Shown here piece by piece: positions 8,993-17,528 of a stretch of DNA of 64,000 nucleotides. Position 1 is the stretch's first letter. Each line of letters starts with the position of its first letter. The notes under the pieces were generated by a model. The model had not been told where the DNA came from and ran no database searches. It saw only the letters and a program-made list of their open reading frames with translations. Made by a program: the position numbers and the translations under genes. The DNA is from Pseudonocardia sp. TRM90224 (lineage in GTDB: Bacteria > Actinomycetota > Actinomycetes > Mycobacteriales > Pseudonocardiaceae). The stretch spans positions 62,001 through 126,000 of the forward strand of contig NZ_JAJGSX010000007.1 in the NCBI RefSeq assembly GCF_021245725.1. Direction: 5' to 3'.

Positions 8993-9577
8993 TCAGCAGC
9001 GGCCGGCGAGGATCCCGGCGAGCAGCCACTGCAGCCCGCTCGCGAAGTTGTGCTGCAGCTCGTCGAGCGGGACCGGGTTGCCCTCGGGCGGGCCGGCGGC
9101 GAACGCGGCGAAGCCGATCGTGTAGACGATCAGCACGCGGCGCGCCTCCACGGCGTCCGACCCGGTGATCCCCACCCGCTCGAGCGCGGCCGCCATGATG
9201 TCGCCGAGGCGGCGCGCGTGCGGCCCGCGCGATCCCTGGCGGGCCAGGAACGCCGGCATGAGGTCGGGATGGCGCAGAAGTGCGGTCAACGTCTCCGCCA
9301 TGATCTCGCGCAGGACGGCCTCGACGTCGTCGGTGGCCGGCTCGCGGATCGTGCGCAACGTGGCGTCGAGTACCTCGTCGACCAGCTCGGTCTTGTTCGC
9401 GACATGGCTGTAGAGCGCGTTGGGCGCGACGGCGAGGCGCTCCGCGACCGCACGCATCGTCAGGGCGCCGAACCCGCCGTCGGCGAGCACGTCGTTCGCG
9501 GTGGCGATGACCTGCTCCTTCGTCAACCCTGCCCGCTGTCCTGGATAGCGCTGTCCTGGATGTCGCCGTGCGTTCAT
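8993..9577 (-). CDS. TetR-family repressor
   Basis: This regulator has 194 residues from the ATG at 9577. It carries an N-terminal TetR helix-turn-helix (ALTMRAVAERLAVAPNALYSHVANKTEL) and a C-terminal TetR_C ligand domain (TLTALLRHPDLMPAFLARQ). The divergent alpha/beta hydrolase starts 66 bp away and a near-perfect inverted repeat lies in the promoter between them (9588-9620), so autorepression and control of the hydrolase is the natural reading. A TTG at 9586 in the same frame is a less likely start. The inducer is unknown. Confidence 0.85.
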   Translation of the reverse strand: MNARRHPGQRYPGQRAGLTKEQVIATANDVLADGGFGALTMRAVAERLAVAPNALYSHVANKTELVDEVLDATLRTIREPATDDVEAVLREIMAETLTALLRHPDLMPAFLARQGSRGPHARRLGDIMAAALERVGITGSDAVEARRVLIVYTIGFAAFAAGPPEGNPVPLDELQHNFASGLQWLLAGILAGRC

Positions 9578-9587
9578 GGTTGGCAAT

Positions 9588-9620
9588 TGTACGTCGTCCA
9601 GCTAAACTGGACGTCGTACA
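9588..9620. promoter_or_regulatory. Candidate TetR operator
   Basis: TGTACGTCGTCCA and TGGACGTCGTACA form 13-bp arms with one mismatch around a 7-bp spacer, placed between the divergent TetR (start 9577) and hydrolase (start 9643) genes. Size, symmetry and placement fit a TetR dimer-pair site controlling both promoters. Confidence 0.75.
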
Positions 9621-9642
9621 GCTCAACGTCTTTGGAGGGGTC

Positions 9643-10470
9643 ATGGAGACGAAGCCCGAACCCGTCACCGGAGTTGCAGCAGGCGTGCCGTTCGTGGCCC
9701 TGCCGCCGGAACACCCCACGAGCAGCTCACCCGTCGTTCTGACCTGGCACCTCATGGATCCGCCGCGCACCGAGCGCGCGTTCGCCGCCGCGCTCCCCCT
9801 CACCGGCCTCGACGCCTGGCGGATCCACCTGGGACTGCCGCTCTGCGGCTCCCGCAGCCCCGAGGGCGGCCTCGACGAGGTCATGCGGCTCGGCTACGAG
9901 GACGCCGTGCTCAACCTGCACAAGCCGGTGACCGACCAGGCCGTCGCCGAGCTCGGACCGGCGCTCGCGGAGCTGCGCGAACGGTTCGGGCTGGGCGACG
10001 GCCCGATCGGGATCGTCGGGGCGTCGCACGGCAGCGCGGTCGCCCAGCTCGTGCTCGCCGAGGGCACGCTCCCGATCGCCGCAGCCGTGCTCATCAGCCC
10101 GGTCGTGCAGCTCGGGTCGGTGGTGACGGCGATGGCGACCCGTTACGGGTTCGAGTACCCCTGGTCGGACGCCGCGCGCGCGGTGGCCAACAAGATCGAC
10201 TTCGTGGCGCGGGCCGATGAGATCGCCCGCCACGGCGCCGGGGTACTGCTTCTCGTCGGTGAGGACGACGACCGGGCCGGCTTCTGGGAGCCCGCGCAGC
10301 GGCTCAGCGCGGCACTCGGTGACCGCGCCGAGGCCCGGCTCGTCCCGGGCATGGCGCACGCGCTGGCGGAGGAGCCGGGCATCGAGCCCGCGCCGCAGAT
10401 CCCGGCCGCGGCCGAGGTCGATCGGCAGGCCGTCGAGTGGCTGCGCTGGCACCTCACGCCTGGGCAGTGA
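9643..10470 (+). CDS. Alpha/beta hydrolase
   Basis: This 275-residue alpha/beta-fold hydrolase has nucleophile elbow GASHGS at about residues 126-131 and a late GMAHAL that provides the catalytic histidine. An acidic residue in VLLLVGEDDDRAGF probably completes the triad. Substrate unknown; it may be an esterase or dienelactone-hydrolase-like enzyme. The ATG at 9643 is preceded by GGAGGGG. Divergent from, and probably repressed by, the TetR gene. Its 3' end faces the MFS gene, whose frame runs into it (see that entry). Confidence 0.8.
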   Translation: METKPEPVTGVAAGVPFVALPPEHPTSSSPVVLTWHLMDPPRTERAFAAALPLTGLDAWRIHLGLPLCGSRSPEGGLDEVMRLGYEDAVLNLHKPVTDQAVAELGPALAELRERFGLGDGPIGIVGASHGSAVAQLVLAEGTLPIAAAVLISPVVQLGSVVTAMATRYGFEYPWSDAARAVANKIDFVARADEIARHGAGVLLLVGEDDDRAGFWEPAQRLSAALGDRAEARLVPGMAHALAEEPGIEPAPQIPAAAEVDRQAVEWLRWHLTPGQ

Positions 10471-11700
10471 CCCCGCTCCCCGCGCGGGAGCGGGCATCGT
10501 GCGCAGCCGCAGCGCCAGCACGAGCGCTGCGGCGAGCAACGCGCTCACGTAGCCGAGCACGCCGAGCCAGCCGGCGCCGTCGTAGGCGAGCCCGCCCGCG
10601 GCGCCGCCGACGCTGTTGCCCGCGTAGTACGCGAACAGGTACAGCGCCGACGCGATGCCGGGCGCACCGCCGGGCAGCAGCATCGATCGCCGCCCGACCC
10701 AGCTCGACGCGACCGAGTGGCCGCCGAAGAAGCCGACCGTCACCAGCAGCACCCCGCCCAGCACGGCCGGCAGGGCATCGGGGAGCGTCACCCATGCGCC
10801 CGCGAGCGCGACGACGATCGTCCCCCAGAGCACCGGCCTGCGGCCGAAGCGGTCGCCGAGGCGTCCGGCAGCGGTCGACGCCCACCCGCCGGCGAGGTAG
10901 CCGAGGAACACGAGCCCGATCAGGCCGGGCGAGAGCAGGAACGGTGGGGCGATGAGCCGGAAGCCGAGGTAGTTGTAGACCGTCACGAACGCGCTCATCA
11001 GCAGGAACGAGATCGCGAAGAGGCAGCGCAGGCCCGGGTCGCGCAGGTGGTCGCGCACCTGCGTGGCCAGCCCGCGCAGCGGCGTCCGCGGCGGGTCCGG
11101 CGCGAGCGGCGGCGGCAGGAGCAGCCGGAACGCCACCGTGCACAGCAGCGACATCGCGCCGATGACGGCGAGCGCCATGCGCCAGCCGCCCAGCTCGGCG
11201 ACCCCGCCTGCGACGAGCCGGCCCGAGAGGCCGCCGATGGTGTTGCCGGCGATCAGCAGCCCGAGCGCGCCACCGAGCCAGCGCGGCGCGACCTCGCGGG
11301 TCACGTGTGTCATCGCCAGCGCGGGCAGGGCCGCGAGCGCGATCCCCTGCAGCCCTCTGATCGCGACGAGCGTCCAGAACGTCGGGGCCAGCGGTGCCAG
11401 CACCCCGAGCACGGCGGAGGTCGCCATGGCGGCGGTCATCACCCTGGCGCGGCCCCACGACTCGGCAACCACGGAGAGCGGGACGATCGCGATCGCGAGC
11501 ATGCCCGTCGTCGCCGAGAGCGCGAGGCTGGAGGTGGATGCGGAGACGTCGAACTCGGCCGCGAGCGTGGGCAGCAGCCCTTGCACGCAGTAGACCAGCA
11601 CGAACGTTGCGAGCCCCGCGCACCACATGGCGGCGCCGAGCCGCCGGTAGCCGGGGCTGCCGCGCTCGTGCCCGGTGGCGACCGCACTGATCGTTGTCAT
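10454..11700 (-). CDS. YnfM-like MFS transporter with probable 3' frameshift
   Basis: This is a 12-segment MFS exporter of the YnfM type: LVYCVQGLLPTLAAEFDVS near the start, ESWGRARVM and RLGDRFGRRPVLWG as the loop motifs. The transporter part ends near ALRLRTMPAPARG. The same frame then has no stop until 9727, which would add about 245 Arg/Glu/Gly-rich residues antisense to the hydrolase. A neighbouring frame stops at 10454 and would give the usual size of about 415 residues. A one-base frameshift in the GC run near 10470-10495, or an assembly error, is the likely cause. Divergent from a LysR gene, as ynfM/ynfL are in enterobacteria. Confidence 0.75.
10472..10493. terminator. Possible GC-rich hairpin at hydrolase/MFS junction
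   Basis: CCCGCTCC and GGAGCGGG pair around a short GC loop immediately after the hydrolase stop. It is a compact stem without a T-run, unrelated in sequence to the dispersed palindromes, and could act on either convergent transcript. Confidence 0.4.
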
Positions 11701-11768
11701 CGCTACCGACCGTAGGTCGCGCCGACGTCATGCGTCCAATGCATGTTCGGAAGGGCCATGATGCAGGA

Positions 11769-12677
11769 ATGGATGAACATTCCGTCCTCAGCGCGCTCGC
11801 GCCGCGACTGCACCAGTTCGTCGCCGTCGCCCGAGCCGAGCACATGACCCACGCCGCCGACGAGATCGGCGTGCCGCAGTCGACGCTGAGCCGGGGCATC
11901 GCGCGACTGGAGGCGGACCTGGGCGTGGCGCTCTTCGTCAGGGCCGGCCGCACCGTGCGGCTGACCAGGGAGGGCCGGACGCTGCTGCGGCACGCGGAAC
12001 GGGCGCTCGGCGAGCTGGCCGACGGCACCCGCGAGATCCGCGGCGAATCCGACGCTCTGCACGGCAGGGTCGGGCTGGCCTTCCTCACGACGCTCGGCAC
12101 GGCCGTCGTCCCGCGGCTGCTGCGCGACTTCCGCGCCGAGCACCCCGGCATCCGGTTCGACCTCGTGCAAGGGCCGCACGCGCTGCTGCTGGTGCAGCTG
12201 CGCGCCGGCGCGGCCGACATCGCGCTCACCTCGCCGCTGCCCGACGAGCCCGCGCTCGTCTCCGAGCCGCTCGACGAGGAGGAGCTGCGGCTCGTCGTGC
12301 CCGCCGAGCACCGGCTCGCGGCGCGCCGCGGCGGGGTCGAGCTCGCCGAGGCCGCGCGGGAGCCGTTCGTCGGGTTCCTGCCCGGCAACGGGCTGCGGCG
12401 CACCGTCGACGCGTGGTGCCGGCAAGCCGGGTTCGTCCCGCGGCTGGCGTTCGAGAGCGCCGACGTCGAGACATTGCGGGGGCTCGTCGGCGCGGGGCTC
12501 GGGGTGGCGCTGCTGCCGGTGGCACACCACCCGCACGGGCCGGGTGTGGTGGAGCTGCCCGTCACCGCGCCGCGCACGACCCGCACGATCGGGCTGGTGT
12601 GGGCGCGGGCGCGCTCGCTGACCCCGCCGGCGCTGGCGTTGCGGGAGTTCGTCAGGAGGCGCCGCCTGCTGGGCTGA
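11769..12677 (+). CDS. LysR-family transcriptional regulator
   Basis: This 302-residue LysR regulator has N-terminal helix-turn-helix MTHAADEIGVPQSTLSRGIA and a C-terminal effector-binding domain (HGRVGLAFLTTLGTAVVPRL through SADVETLRGLVGAGLGVALLP). It is divergent from the YnfM-like MFS gene with 68 bp between starts, the arrangement expected if it controls that exporter. The ATG at 11769 is chosen for fit to the domain start; longer in-frame extensions lack LysR similarity. The stop codon coincides with the first base of a family 1 palindrome. Confidence 0.88.
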   Translation: MDEHSVLSALAPRLHQFVAVARAEHMTHAADEIGVPQSTLSRGIARLEADLGVALFVRAGRTVRLTREGRTLLRHAERALGELADGTREIRGESDALHGRVGLAFLTTLGTAVVPRLLRDFRAEHPGIRFDLVQGPHALLLVQLRAGAADIALTSPLPDEPALVSEPLDEEELRLVVPAEHRLAARRGGVELAEAAREPFVGFLPGNGLRRTVDAWCRQAGFVPRLAFESADVETLRGLVGAGLGVALLPVAHHPHGPGVVELPVTAPRTTRTIGLVWARARSLTPPALALREFVRRRRLLG

Positions 12678-12744
12678 CTTCCCCACCGTTTTGGGTGGAT
12701 GCGCGCCAAAACGGCGCGCAAGTGCACAAAACGGTGGGGAACTT
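12677..12744. repeat. Family 1 palindromic element, copy B (hybrid arms)
   Basis: The element spans exactly from the LysR stop to the stop of the convergent acetyltransferase. Outer arms CCCCACCGTTTTG pair. The inner arms differ: GGTGGATGCGCGCC on the left against GGCGCGCAAGTGCAC on the right. This asymmetric arrangement is the reverse complement of copy D at 47463, so the element has a recognisable orientation. Confidence 0.9.
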
Positions 12745-13424
12745 CAGGCGGGCGTGCGCATGCCCGCGAAGCGGACCTGTCGGGTCGGGGTGAAGCCCAT
12801 GCGCTCGTAGAGGCGGATGGCGGCGGTGTTCCGCATCGACGTGTGCAGGAACGGGCGCTCACCGCGGTCGCGGATCACCCCGATGAGCGCGCCGACGAGG
12901 CGGGTCGCGAGGTTCTGCCCCCGGTGCGCAGGGTCGGTGCACACCGCGCTGATCTCCGACCACCCGGCGGGCCGCAGCCGCTCACCGGCCATCGCGACGA
13001 GCGCGCCGCCGCGGCGGACGCCGACGTAGGTGCCCATGGCCGGGGTGCCGCTGCGGAACGGGCCGGGGCGGGTGCGCTCGACGAGGTCGAGCATCGCCGG
13101 GACGTCGTCCGGGCCGAGCACCAGCACGTCGGCGGCGGGCTCCCCGGGCTCTACGGCGGTCCCGTCGAACTGCAGGCAGTCGGTGTAGCCGGTCACCTCC
13201 CAGCCTGCCGGCGGGAGGCGGACCGGGCCGTTGATCACCACGGTCCGGCCGCGGCCGTGCAGCGCCGCGAGGTCGGCCCAGGCCGCGGCGTCCGGGTCCG
13301 TGGGGAACGCCGAGAGCGAAGTGACCTCGGCGCGGTAGCGCAGCGCGCTGCCGTGCCGCTCGGCGAAGTGGGCCTGCGGTCCGGCGAGCGCGGCCAGCGC
13401 CGGGTTCTCGAGCGGGTCGTTCAC
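12744..13424 (-). CDS. GNAT acetyltransferase, FR47-like
   Basis: The product has 226 residues and a divergent N-terminal half, with a GNAT/FR47-type acetyl-CoA site in the C-terminal half. AVCTDPAHRGQNLATRLVGA carries the R/Q-x-x-G/A pyrophosphate-binding pattern, and LHTSMRNTAAIRLYERMGF follows. The acceptor is unknown. It is divergent from the BtuF-like gene with about 20 bp between starts, so the two promoters overlap. Confidence 0.82.
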   Translation of the reverse strand: MNDPLENPALAALAGPQAHFAERHGSALRYRAEVTSLSAFPTDPDAAAWADLAALHGRGRTVVINGPVRLPPAGWEVTGYTDCLQFDGTAVEPGEPAADVLVLGPDDVPAMLDLVERTRPGPFRSGTPAMGTYVGVRRGGALVAMAGERLRPAGWSEISAVCTDPAHRGQNLATRLVGALIGVIRDRGERPFLHTSMRNTAAIRLYERMGFTPTRQVRFAGMRTPA

Positions 13425-13443
13425 GGCAACTAGTGTCGTTCAG

Positions 13444-14187
13444 GTGGTGATCGACGACGAAGGGCGAACGGTTGCGACGTCCGGCACAGTGGGGCGGGTC
13501 GTGTCGATCGTCCCCTCGCTCACCGAGGCCGTCGCCGCGACGGCACTGGGGTTGCTGGTGGGCGCGACCGACTGGTGCACGCACCCCGCCGAGCTCGACG
13601 TCGTGCGGGTGAAGGGCACCAAGAACCCCGACGTCGACGCGATCGTGGCGCTCGCGCCCGACCTGGTCGTCGCCAACCAGGAGGAGAACCGCCGCCCCGA
13701 CCTGGACGCGCTGCGCGCCGCCGGCCTAGCCGTCTACGTCACCGACATCCGCACGCTCGACGGCGCGTTCGACTCGCTCGCGCGGATGCTCGCCGCCTGC
13801 GGGCTCGACCGGCCGGAGTGGTTGGACGCCGCGGAACGCGAGTGGGCGGCCCTCCCGGAGCCCGCGGCGCGCCGCCGGGCAGTCGTGCCGATCTGGCGCA
13901 AGCCCTGGATGGCGGTCGGCAGCGACACCTTCACCGGGGCCGTGCTGGCCCGCCTCGGCGTCGACAACGTGCTGGAGGACGCCGAGGAGCGCTACCCCCG
14001 CTTCGACCCGGCCGAGCTGCCCCCGCACGACCTCGTCGTGCTGCCCGACGAGCCGTACCTCTTCACCGCCGACGACGGCCCGGAGGCGTTCGACGCACCC
14101 TCGGTGCTGGTGAGCGGCCGGCTGCTGACGTGGTACGGCCCAAGCCTGCTGGAAGCGGCGCGGACCCTCCCGACGGCACTCCGGTAA
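13444..14187 (+). CDS. BtuF-like helical-backbone metal receptor, no signal peptide
   Basis: This 247-residue protein of the BtuF/FepB periplasmic-binding fold has RVVSIVPSLTEAVAATALG at the N-terminus, VDAIVALAPDLVVANQEENR in the first lobe and RRAVVPIWRKPWMAVGSDTF starting the second. Such proteins bind cobalamin, haem or Fe-siderophores. It has no signal peptide or lipobox, and no permease or ATPase gene is beside it, so a cytoplasmic cobalamin-binding role is possible but unproven. GTG codons at 13444 and 13447 are both possible starts. Its stop codon lies in the left arm of a large inverted repeat. Confidence 0.75.
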   Translation: MVIDDEGRTVATSGTVGRVVSIVPSLTEAVAATALGLLVGATDWCTHPAELDVVRVKGTKNPDVDAIVALAPDLVVANQEENRRPDLDALRAAGLAVYVTDIRTLDGAFDSLARMLAACGLDRPEWLDAAEREWAALPEPAARRRAVVPIWRKPWMAVGSDTFTGAVLARLGVDNVLEDAEERYPRFDPAELPPHDLVVLPDEPYLFTADDGPEAFDAPSVLVSGRLLTWYGPSLLEAARTLPTALR

Positions 14188-14318
14188 CCCAACGCAACCA
14201 CCCGCGGCGGTCGTGTGTGGTTCAGGAAAGCCACTTTCCTGTCCCCAGAGTTCAGGAAAGTGGCTTTCCTGAACTCCCCCGCGGCGCGGGTCGACGGCCA
14301 GTGGTTGCGTTGGGTGAC
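14184..14318. repeat. Nested inverted repeat enclosing a family 2 palindrome
   Basis: An outer pair of 18-bp arms (14184-14201 and 14301-14318, core CCCAACGCAACCAC, one mismatch) encloses a family 2 element (14221-14275). The inner element reads CAGGAAAGCCACTTTCCTG, then CAGGAAAGTGGCTTTCCTG in the opposite sense. The outer arms overlap the stop codons of both convergent genes (BtuF-like and the reductase), so the gap forms one structured 3'-end element. Confidence 0.9.
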
Positions 14319-15766
14319 TAGAGCTCGGCCACGTGGGCCTGCAGGAGCGCGCGGAAGGTCTGCGACTCCGCGAGCTCCTCGTCGAACACCTCGCGCACGC
14401 CGAGCATCCGGTCCACGAGCCCGCCCTGCGGCCCGGCAGCGGCGGCGCGGAGGCGGTCGGCGAGCGGGTCGTCCAGCGGCAGCGGGGTGCCGTTGACGTC
14501 CGCGCCGCGGGCCACGTAGACCATCCAGGCCGCGACGGCGAGGGCCGCCCACCGCGGCTCGGCGCCGGCGCGCAACCGCTCCCGGACCGTCCCTAGCAGC
14601 CGCACCGGCAGCTTCATCGAGCCGTCCATCGCGACCTGCGTGGTGCGGTGCTTCAACGCGGGGTTGGCGAACCGGTGCAGCACGGACCGCTGGTACTCGT
14701 CGAGGTCGAGGCCGTCGGGGCGGGTGAGCGTCGGCAGCGAGTCCTCCGCCATCAGCGCGGTCGCGGCGGCGGCCAGCCGCTCGTCGCGGACGGCCTCGGC
14801 GATCGTCGCGTAGCCGGCGAGCGCGCCCGTGTAGGCGAGCAGCGAGTGCGTCGCGTTGAGCAGCCGCAGCTTCACCGCCTCGAACGGCGCGACGTCGGCG
14901 GTCAGGGTCGCCCCCGCGCGGTGCCACGCCGGCACCGGTCCCGCGAAGTCCTTCTCGATCACCCACTGCGTGAACGGCTCCGCGACGACGAGCCCCTCGT
15001 CCCGCAGCCCGAGCAGCCGCGCAGCCTCGTCCCGGTCGGCGTCGGTCGTCGCCGGCACGATCCGGTCGACCATGCTCGACGGGAACGTGACCGAGCTGGC
15101 GATCCACTCCCGCAGCGGCTCGCCCTCGGGCGACGGCAGCGCTGCGCAGAAGTCCACCACCAGCCCGCGCACGACCTCGCCGTTGCCGACGAGGTTGTCG
15201 CAGGACAGCACGGTGATCGGGGTGCCGTGTGTGGTGGCGCGGCGCTGCAAGCCGCGCACCAGCCGTCCGATCGCGGATCCGGGCGCCGCCGCGTTCTCCA
15301 GGTCGGAGCGCACCACCGGGTCGGTCGTGTCGAGGCTGCCGTCCGCGGCGCGCCGGTAACCCTTCTCCGTGACGGTCATCGTCACCACCGCGACCGCGGC
15401 ATCACCGATCCGCGCGACCACGACGTGCGGCTCCTCGACGCCCGCCACGACCTCCAGCACCGCCCCGACGACCCGCGCCGAGACGCTGGCCTGATGAGCA
15501 CTGCCGGCGTCGCGCTGCAGCACGCCGTACAGGCCGTTCTGCGGCGCCAGCTGGTCGACGACCGCACGCGAGCGCTGCGTGACCCCGCAGATCCCCCACC
15601 GCGTCGAGCCGTCGGCCGCCATCGCGTCCTCGGTGTAGACGGCCTGGTGGGCGCGGTGGAAGGCGCCGATCCCCAGGTGCACGATCCCGACCGACGCGGG
15701 GTGCTGCGGCGCGCCGACGCCGGCGGCGAGCCTGCCCAACGTCGAGGCGCTCAACCTCTCGCTCAC
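14318..15766 (-). CDS. Mannitol dehydrogenase family oxidoreductase (probable fructuronate reductase)
   Basis: This 482-residue NAD-dependent polyol dehydrogenase of the UxuB/UxaB/MtlK family has VGIVHLGIGAFHRAHQAVY at the nucleotide-binding start, CDNLVGNG in the middle, and KLRLLNATHSLLAYTGAL containing the family's conserved Lys and His. Next to uxaC the likely reaction is reduction of D-fructuronate to D-mannonate, or tagaturonate to altronate. The GTG start overlaps the stop of the upstream permease (GTGA at 15763-15766), making it the last gene of the importer operon. Substrate is inferred from context. Confidence 0.82.
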   Translation of the reverse strand: MSERLSASTLGRLAAGVGAPQHPASVGIVHLGIGAFHRAHQAVYTEDAMAADGSTRWGICGVTQRSRAVVDQLAPQNGLYGVLQRDAGSAHQASVSARVVGAVLEVVAGVEEPHVVVARIGDAAVAVVTMTVTEKGYRRAADGSLDTTDPVVRSDLENAAAPGSAIGRLVRGLQRRATTHGTPITVLSCDNLVGNGEVVRGLVVDFCAALPSPEGEPLREWIASSVTFPSSMVDRIVPATTDADRDEAARLLGLRDEGLVVAEPFTQWVIEKDFAGPVPAWHRAGATLTADVAPFEAVKLRLLNATHSLLAYTGALAGYATIAEAVRDERLAAAATALMAEDSLPTLTRPDGLDLDEYQRSVLHRFANPALKHRTTQVAMDGSMKLPVRLLGTVRERLRAGAEPRWAALAVAAWMVYVARGADVNGTPLPLDDPLADRLRAAAAGPQGGLVDRMLGVREVFDEELAESQTFRALLQAHVAEL

Positions 15767-16629
15767 GGTTCCGGGGTCTCCTTCACTCGCGCCACGAGCT
15801 GCGTCGGGTTCACGAACCGCAGCGCGATGACCAGCAGCACCAGCATCGTCGATGTGTAGATCACGGCCATGGCGTCGATCGACTGCTGCGCCCTGATGCC
15901 GGCGGCCGACATCGAGTAATACAGCGCGACGACCAGCGTCTGCGAGTCGGGACCGGCCGTGAGGAAGGTCAGCTCGAACATCCCGACGGTGCGCACCAGC
16001 ACGAGGATGGCCGCCGCGAGGATGCCCGGCACCAGCAGCGGGCCCAAGACCCGCAGGAACAGCGCGCGCACGCCCGCGCCGCACATGCGGGCCGCCGACT
16101 CGATGCTCGGGTTGATCTGCTCGATGAACGGCGTCATCGTGAGGATCACGAACGGGACGGACGGCACCAGGTTGGAGAGCACCACACCCGCGATGCCCGG
16201 CGCCAGCCCGAACTTGTAGAGCACGGTCGCCAGCGGGATGCCGTAGGTGATCGGCGGCATCAGGATTGGCAGCAGGAACGCGAACATCACCAGCCGCTTG
16301 AACGGGAACGTCCGTCTGGCCAGCACGTACGCCGCAGGCACGCCGATCAGCACCGAGATCAGCACGACGAGCAGCGAGATCTGCAACGTCACCGAAATGA
16401 CGTCGAGCAGGCCGAACTCCTTCCACGCCGCGCCGTACCACTCGCCGGTGAACCCCTCCGGGAACCAGCTGTCGAACCAGCGGGTGCCGAACGAGCTGAC
16501 CAGCACCGACCCGACCACACCGGCCAGGTTGAGCAGGAAGAACGCCACAGCGGCCCAGACGAGCCACGCGCCGGGGCTCGCGACCAGCCGCCGCCGGGTG
16601 GTGGTGTTCGTGCTGGTTGTGGCCGCCAT
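15763..16629 (-). CDS. ABC transporter permease (second subunit)
   Basis: This 288-residue inner-membrane permease of the binding-protein-dependent (PotC/FbpB-like) type has about six hydrophobic segments and an EAA-type cytoplasmic loop, IESAARMCGAGVRALFLRVL. It pairs with the permease at 16629, and its ATG overlaps that gene's stop (ATGA). The operon context points to import of a hexuronate or related sugar acid, though this permease class also moves polyamines, phosphonates and iron. Confidence 0.87.
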   Translation of the reverse strand: MAATTSTNTTTRRRLVASPGAWLVWAAVAFFLLNLAGVVGSVLVSSFGTRWFDSWFPEGFTGEWYGAAWKEFGLLDVISVTLQISLLVVLISVLIGVPAAYVLARRTFPFKRLVMFAFLLPILMPPITYGIPLATVLYKFGLAPGIAGVVLSNLVPSVPFVILTMTPFIEQINPSIESAARMCGAGVRALFLRVLGPLLVPGILAAAILVLVRTVGMFELTFLTAGPDSQTLVVALYYSMSAAGIRAQQSIDAMAVIYTSTMLVLLVIALRFVNPTQLVARVKETPEP

Positions 16630-17528
16630 CAGCCCTTGCCTCCCGTCGTGCCGGTGTAGAGCTGCGACCGGGCCAGCAGCACCACGCCGATGACGATCAG
16701 CTCGACCGCCCCCATGATCATCGCGATGGCCGAGGCGAGCGAGTAGTCGAACTTCTCGTACGCCGCCTGGTACGCCGCGAGCGAGAGCACCCGCGTCGAG
16801 CCGGCCGGGTCGCCGACCAGCACCGCCGACGGGAAGACGCTGAACGCCAGCACGAACGTCAGGCAGAACGTCGTCGCCAGACCCGGCGCGAGCAACGGCA
16901 GCGTGATCCGCAGGAACCGCTGCTTCCAGTCGGCCCCGAGCGTCGCCGCGGCCCGCTCCAGCGTCGGGTCGATGCCCGAGAGATAGGACAGGATCAGCAG
17001 GAACGCGAACGGGAACCCCGTGATGACCAGCGAGAAGAACACGCCCCAGTAGTTCTGCACGAGCTGGGGCATGTCCGCGATCCCGATCGCGCCGAGCAGC
17101 CGGTCGAACCAGCCGTTCGGCCCGAGGAAGTTGCGCAGCCCCTGCGCGGTGAGCACGGTGCCCAGCGTGATCGGCACCACGAGCAGGATCGTGAGCAGCC
17201 GCTTCCCGCGGAAGTTGCCACGCATCCGGTACGCGATCGGCACCGACGCCAGCACGTTGAGCAGTGCGGCCGGCAGCGCGAGCTTCAGCGTGATCCAGAT
17301 CGTGCCGCTCTGGTAGGAGTCGCTGAAGAACGCGATGTAACTCGCGAACGGGCCGCCCTGCGCGGGCGCGAACGAGAGCTGCAGCCCGTAGAAGAACGGG
17401 TAGAGGAACAGCAGCACGACGAACAGCACGGCCGGGAGCAGCAGCAACAGCTGCCGGTCCACACCGCGTTCCGCCAGCCGGTGGCGCAGCCCGGGATCCG
17501 CCGGCGCCCGTTCGGCGGTGAGCGTCAC
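16629..17528 (-). CDS. ABC transporter permease (first subunit)
   Basis: This 299-residue permease has six or so membrane segments and the EAA loop LERAAATLGADWKQRFLRIT, a PotB-like subunit partner to the downstream permease. The GTG at 17528 overlaps the stop of the ATPase gene. The segment LLLLLPAVLFVVLLFLYPFF marks the first membrane span. Confidence 0.87.
   Translation of the reverse strand: MTLTAERAPADPGLRHRLAERGVDRQLLLLLPAVLFVVLLFLYPFFYGLQLSFAPAQGGPFASYIAFFSDSYQSGTIWITLKLALPAALLNVLASVPIAYRMRGNFRGKRLLTILLVVPITLGTVLTAQGLRNFLGPNGWFDRLLGAIGIADMPQLVQNYWGVFFSLVITGFPFAFLLILSYLSGIDPTLERAAATLGADWKQRFLRITLPLLAPGLATTFCLTFVLAFSVFPSAVLVGDPAGSTRVLSLAAYQAAYEKFDYSLASAIAMIMGAVELIVIGVVLLARSQLYTGTTGGKG

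Noticed and set aside
11766..11783. LysR operator GGAATG-GATGAA-CATTCC over the LysR start codon
   Set aside because: Only 6-bp arms, overlapping the coding start and not matching a T-N11-A box; could be chance.
13444..14187. B12 or siderophore ABC importer
   Set aside because: The BtuF-like protein has no export signal and there is no permease or ATPase gene beside it; the nearby ABC genes belong to the uronate cluster.
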